26,837 bases of DNA from Spirogloea muscicola. Lineage: Eukaryota; Streptophyta; Zygnematophyceae; Spirogloeales; Spirogloeaceae. The notes beneath the pieces were generated by a model that was given only the letters and a program-made list of their open reading frames with translations, made no database searches and had not been told where the DNA came from. Both the position numbers and the translations under genes were made by a program. The DNA lies in assembly GCA_009602725.1 (NCBI GenBank), contig WELB01000005.1, positions 652,532 to 679,368 of the forward strand, given 5' to 3'. This document shows positions 23,640-26,837 of the stretch, one piece after another. Each line of letters opens with the position of its first letter. The stretch's first letter is position 1.

Positions 23640-23825
23640 GCTTTTTAGGCCCTCCATCATTTGGCCCCTTCGAACCTTTGTCAGTTCTTTTCCGGGCTGG
23701 CTTTTCACAGCCCTTGCCCCCATTGGGAGTGCCACTTCTTCTTGCTTTTTCACAACAACGGCGCGTTCAGATTGAGAGCAGTGGCTGTGAGAGGCCAGCC
23801 CAAAGGACAGCCCTCGCCCCTTGGA
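23640..23825. repeat. Two opposed hairpin-family copies
   Basis: A forward copy lies at 23660-23735 (GAACCTTTGTCAGTTC, GGGCTGGCTTTTCACAGCCC, CCATTGGGAGTGCCACTTC; the same as 11985-12030). An inverted copy follows at 23781-23805 (GTGAGAGGCCAGCCCAAAGG). At 23809-23866, CAGCCCTCGCCC and GGGCGAGGGCTG form a 12-bp inverted repeat. Confidence 0.65.
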
Positions 23826-23924
23826 ATGAGCTCACTTTCTTCCGGACGAGGGCGAGGGCTGGAGAAACAACCAACAACGCAATGCAGGCGCCTGTCCGTC
23901 CCTCTCCACCCGTCCATGGCCTCC

Positions 23925-24035
23925 GCCCTTGCATCTGCAAGCTGGCCGTTACCTAGCTGCAGCCTCTGGCTCTCGTCAAGGGGACTGCTTCCCGGCGGCT
24001 AGTCTTCCTGGCTTGCGGCTGCTGACTAGCACTTT
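23925..24035 (+). pseudogene. Retrotransposon ORF 3'-end remnant (copy G), more diverged
   Basis: The frame reads ALHLQAGRYLAAASGSRQGD and LRLLTSTLVF; the terminal motif is mutated and the stop lost. It is homologous to copies A and F. Confidence 0.6.
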
Positions 24036-24179
24036 GGTGTTTCTAGAGTGATAGTCCTACTAACAAGGTCCGGAAGGGGCCAGAATATATTTAGCTCTGT
24101 CAGAAGACCTTAGGGGCAAGGGCGGTGAAATGCAGCCCAGAATGAATGGAACAGGCTAAAAGGGGCCGAAGGCGGACAA

Positions 24180-24265
24180 GGCTGGAGAGGCCAGCCCGAA
24201 AACAGCGGAGAAGGTCCGAAGGAATGGCTCGCCCATAGAGAAGAGGGGCTGGCTAAGCCAGCCTA
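24180..24265 (-). repeat. Inverted hairpin-family copies
   Basis: GAGAGGCCAGCCCGAAAAC then GAAGGTCCGAAGG (about 24185-24220), and CTCGCCCATAGAGAAGAGGG with GGCTGGCTAAGCCAGCCT (about 24227-24262), are minus-strand copies of the module. The second has a 7-bp stem with a TAA loop. Confidence 0.65.
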
Positions 24266-24358
24266 AGGTCCGAAGGCGACGGAAAGCCACAGCTATGCAA
24301 GGACCACGAGGGATGGTCACTAAGCATTCCCTGGTTACTTGGAGAACTTTCTCCGGAT

Positions 24359-24410
24359 GGGGCGATGGCTGTCAAAGAAGTAGCCTTTCTTCTTTCACAG
24401 CCATCGCCCC
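24359..24410. repeat. 22-bp foldback with 8-nt loop
   Basis: Arms 24359-24380 and 24389-24410 are reverse complements with one mismatch (GGGGCGATGGCTGTCAAAGA on the left). A third partial arm (GGGCGATGGCTGTGAAAAAG) follows at about 24440. The arm core GCGATGGCTGT pairs with ACAGCCATCGC. Confidence 0.85.
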
Positions 24411-24469
24411 CTCTTCAGAAGCTATTAGTCTTCCACATTGGGCGATGGCTGTGAAAAAGTAAGGAGAAG

Positions 24470-25039
24470 CAGCTCTTTCAGAAGAATATAACTTGTAATG
24501 AGTGACAGAGGGACTAAGTGGCCAAGTACAAAGACAAGCACACTACAGATGTACATCGCCTGCTGCTTTGCCGACCCGCTCAATAAGTACGGGTCAGCAA
24601 GCAGAGGTTGCTACTCGATGTCCGAATACCAAACGGCTATTCCATGCCCTCCTGCCACCAATATAAGCCTGACCAGCAAAGCATGAGTCTGAGCTCGCTG
24701 CAAATCGGCTGATACACGAATCCGCAAGAACGACGGAAACACTTTGCAAGGACGATGAAGATGCTGCCGACAAGCGCATCTCAGCAGGAAGCACATCCTC
24801 ACGTCGTCTATGATCTTAAGAATGCAACAGCAAGTTCAGTCTTCACTCACAGTGGATGGTGAGTACGTCGTGATAAAGTAACAGGCGGTCACACAAAGTG
24901 CAAGTCATGAGCATAAGAGCCACAACATTCACAGTCTCGTGAAAAGGAGCAGAGGGGTTTCCAACAAGGACCCACTTGTCATGCCCTCCGCTAGTGTCGC
25001 TTCCCCTGCAACCTGTCCATGTTTCTCCAGAACGTCACA
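24470..25039. other. No gene recognised; 3' flank of the GNAT gene
   Basis: Short frames on both strands (24498-24686 plus, 24594-24802 minus) lack motifs. The stretch is free of the hairpin repeats that precede it. Part of it is probably the 3' UTR of the minus-strand acetyltransferase gene. Confidence 0.35.
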
Positions 25040-26837
25040 TTATACGAGCGAGATTGAGTACCACAAAGGAAAGGCGGCATGCTGATTTGATGGCCGTTTG
25101 AAGGGGGCTGTGCCTACCTCAAAGCCACTGGTGTAATATAGCGCTTGGGCTGCTTCATTGGTAGCATTAACATGTACGTACAAATCCACCAAGCCTGCAG
25201 ACCACCCGCAGTAAGGATAGAAGAACCTTGGGAGCAGCCTGGCTGGCAACTTTTACAAACGAGACGCTGCGGCCAGGCTCTCACCCCATTCAGCTGCTGC
25301 TTCAAGGGCCACCTGCACCATGCTATAAGCCACCCCTTTTCTCCGAGCATGCTGCGCCACACACAGATTTGCAATGTAACCGCACTTCCTTCGCTGCCTT
25401 GGGGCGGCATTGATGGCACTGAGGCCCAGCTTCCTTGGCGCCTATACAAAGTGCAACAGTTGTGGTTATGCTTTGGGTCAACATCCTTCGTTGCTTGTTT
25501 GAAGTGGCATGTCAGTCCCATCAGCAGTTCCAGGGACCACTGCAAGGAATCTGAATTAAAAGAAAGACAATAATAGAAGGTCAAGGAAGTGCAATGGCAG
25601 TGCAACAGCTAGTGAAGGCAAGAGTAACAGAAAGATGCCCTGCGCATGCAAGAGAGACCCTATGGTACACTCACCCCACACAACATCTCTCCTGGCGATA
25701 ATTGCCTGATGCTCACATCGAGCGTCCCAAGCATCCTCTCAAGTATGCTGCTTTGAGTTCCTTGCTCATTCACGAGGGGCACTGCCATCTGCGCAATCTC
25801 CAGATTGCCTTTCGACAGAAGTCGAATCAGGAATTATCAGGCACCTGCTACTTCTGTCGTGCATCCGCCAATATTCCATTATCTGCGAATTGTCGATGCA
25901 TTGGGACTGCAGTTGCGGGGGCCATTCGGAGATACTATGAGATAACCAGAGTACGTGGATAAGGAAAGAGTACCGCAATGAAGCATGTACTCTTCAGAAA
26001 GCGAGCATGCGTTCCATTTGTTCTGAGTTTCAGGGCTCGAAATTCCTATTGCAGACAAGCCAAATTGCAGCAACCCACTAAGCAATCATCACAGCTGGGC
26101 ATATTGCGGTGATTCTGACGAAAAATTCACTGGAAATGGGTACGAGCCTTGAATACTCATCACACCTGCTCTGCAAACTTCTTCTTATAGCTGTCCACAT
26201 ATCTGCAGCCAAGGGTAACTTTTTGATTTCAATGAGACTTTCACGTGATTTGCATGACTTGTGTTGGCCAACAACCATAAGTGCGTGTCGCCTTGCAGAC
26301 CTAAAGAGCATACTGTTAATCACTTGTCGACCTCGGCAAACGCTGCTGACGTGGAGTGCCCACTGCAACATGGAGTGACAGACCTCAGGGCAAAGAGACC
26401 TCCAAGACTTGCAATGGGGTAGCTCTGCACTGACCTGACATAAGGCTGCTCCTCGCAGTATGTTTCGGCACGGAGCCAGGCTGCGGCCTGCATGGCAGGC
26501 AGCCTCCAAGCCGGAGAGTGAGGCTGAAGGCTGTGTGCCAAATCGACATCTCAGCTGACGACTCTTTCCTCACTGCTGCCGAGTGGCGACAGGCTGCCCG
26601 GCCGCTCACCCAGTAGTCCTCGTCTGAGCGCGCCTCTTGCAGCACGTAGCCGTCAAAGACCCGCCGCGCCTGCCGCCTCGTCTCCTGCTGCTGCGGGCCG
26701 TCGCTCAGCTCGGCCGCGAGCGCGTCGTCGCCGGCATCCGAAGCCGCCGCGGCGCCTCCCTGGCAGTCTCCACGCCCCGCCTGGGGCTCCCTCGCAGCCG
26801 GATGCGCAGCCAGCGCGCCGGCAGCGGCGGCGGCGGC
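25040..26837 (-). CDS. Plant-type GNAT N-acetyltransferase, seven exons, 5' end outside the window
   Basis: This is an acetyl-CoA-dependent acetyltransferase of the GCN5-related family, most like the plastid/cytosolic plant GNAT group. Exons: 26837-26610 (continues past the edge), 26523-26435, 26202-26166, 26045-25974, 25788-25675, 25441-25285 and 25194 to about 25040. All phases agree. Landmarks are AAAWLRAETYCEEQPYV, RYVDSYKKKFAEQEFRALK (across junctions), MLGTLDVSIRQLSPGE, the acetyl-CoA-binding motif A IANLCVAQHARRKGVA (V-x5-RRKGVA), and motif B VDLYVHVNATNEAAQALYY ending in TSGFEV. Exon 1 is Ala/Gly-rich with QQQETRRQARRVFDGYV, compatible with a transit peptide upstream. The C-terminus may end at 25040 or be spliced after GFE at 25118 (GTAGGC). 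The substrate cannot be told from sequence. Confidence 0.85.

Noticed and set aside
24498-24802. Small ORFs on both strands
   Set aside because: They are short, motif-free and mutually overlapping; no splice context supports them.

Overview
The window looks like nuclear DNA of a green alga. Trebouxiophyte-like is an inference from GC-rich coding exons, short GT-AG introns with CAG-type acceptors, a TGTAA polyadenylation motif and plant-type gene families. Nothing prokaryotic is visible. Four spliced host genes were reconstructed by matching exon phases and conserved motifs. They sit around a large island of mobile and viral DNA.

Layout. A 117-nt poly-T tract (4-120) runs straight into ELP1/IKAP, the scaffold subunit of Elongator (+, six exons, to 5231, 5' end missing). 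From about 5.9 to 16.8 kb there is no convincing host gene. This stretch holds (i) many short repeats built round a GGGCTGGC/GCCAGCCC hairpin; (ii) 5'-truncated copies of one non-LTR retrotransposon, whose ORF ends in a zinc knuckle, a PD-(D/E)XK-like nuclease and a terminal L-T-R-G-Y; two copies form a 750-bp divergent inverted repeat; (iii) a 402-bp MITE-like insertion, proved by an empty copy of its target nearby; and (iv) an AT-richer, intron-free, densely packed block at 7.4-9.8 kb that carries decayed virus-like genes. The key member of the block is the C-terminal third of a multisubunit RNA polymerase largest subunit (minus strand, 7750-8713), broken by frameshifts and a deletion, with a degenerate repeat tail.

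From 17.07 to 19.48 kb lies a nine-exon EXORDIUM/PHI-1-like secreted protein gene (+). It converges on a seven-exon coiled-coil gene of unknown function (-, 22806 to about 20883). Between them, a perfect 17-bp hairpin displays TGTAA of the minus strand in its loop. A second repeat cluster (23.0-24.5 kb) with more retrotransposon 3' ends follows. The window ends in a minus-strand plant-type GNAT acetyltransferase gene whose first exon continues past the right edge.

The host genes do not form a pathway: tRNA wobble modification (Elongator), cell-wall/extracellular growth protein (EXO), coiled-coil scaffold and acetylation. The most unusual content is the virus-like RNA polymerase block. Its RNAP reading frame may begin at an ATG just before the trigger-loop region, as in a split A''-type subunit.
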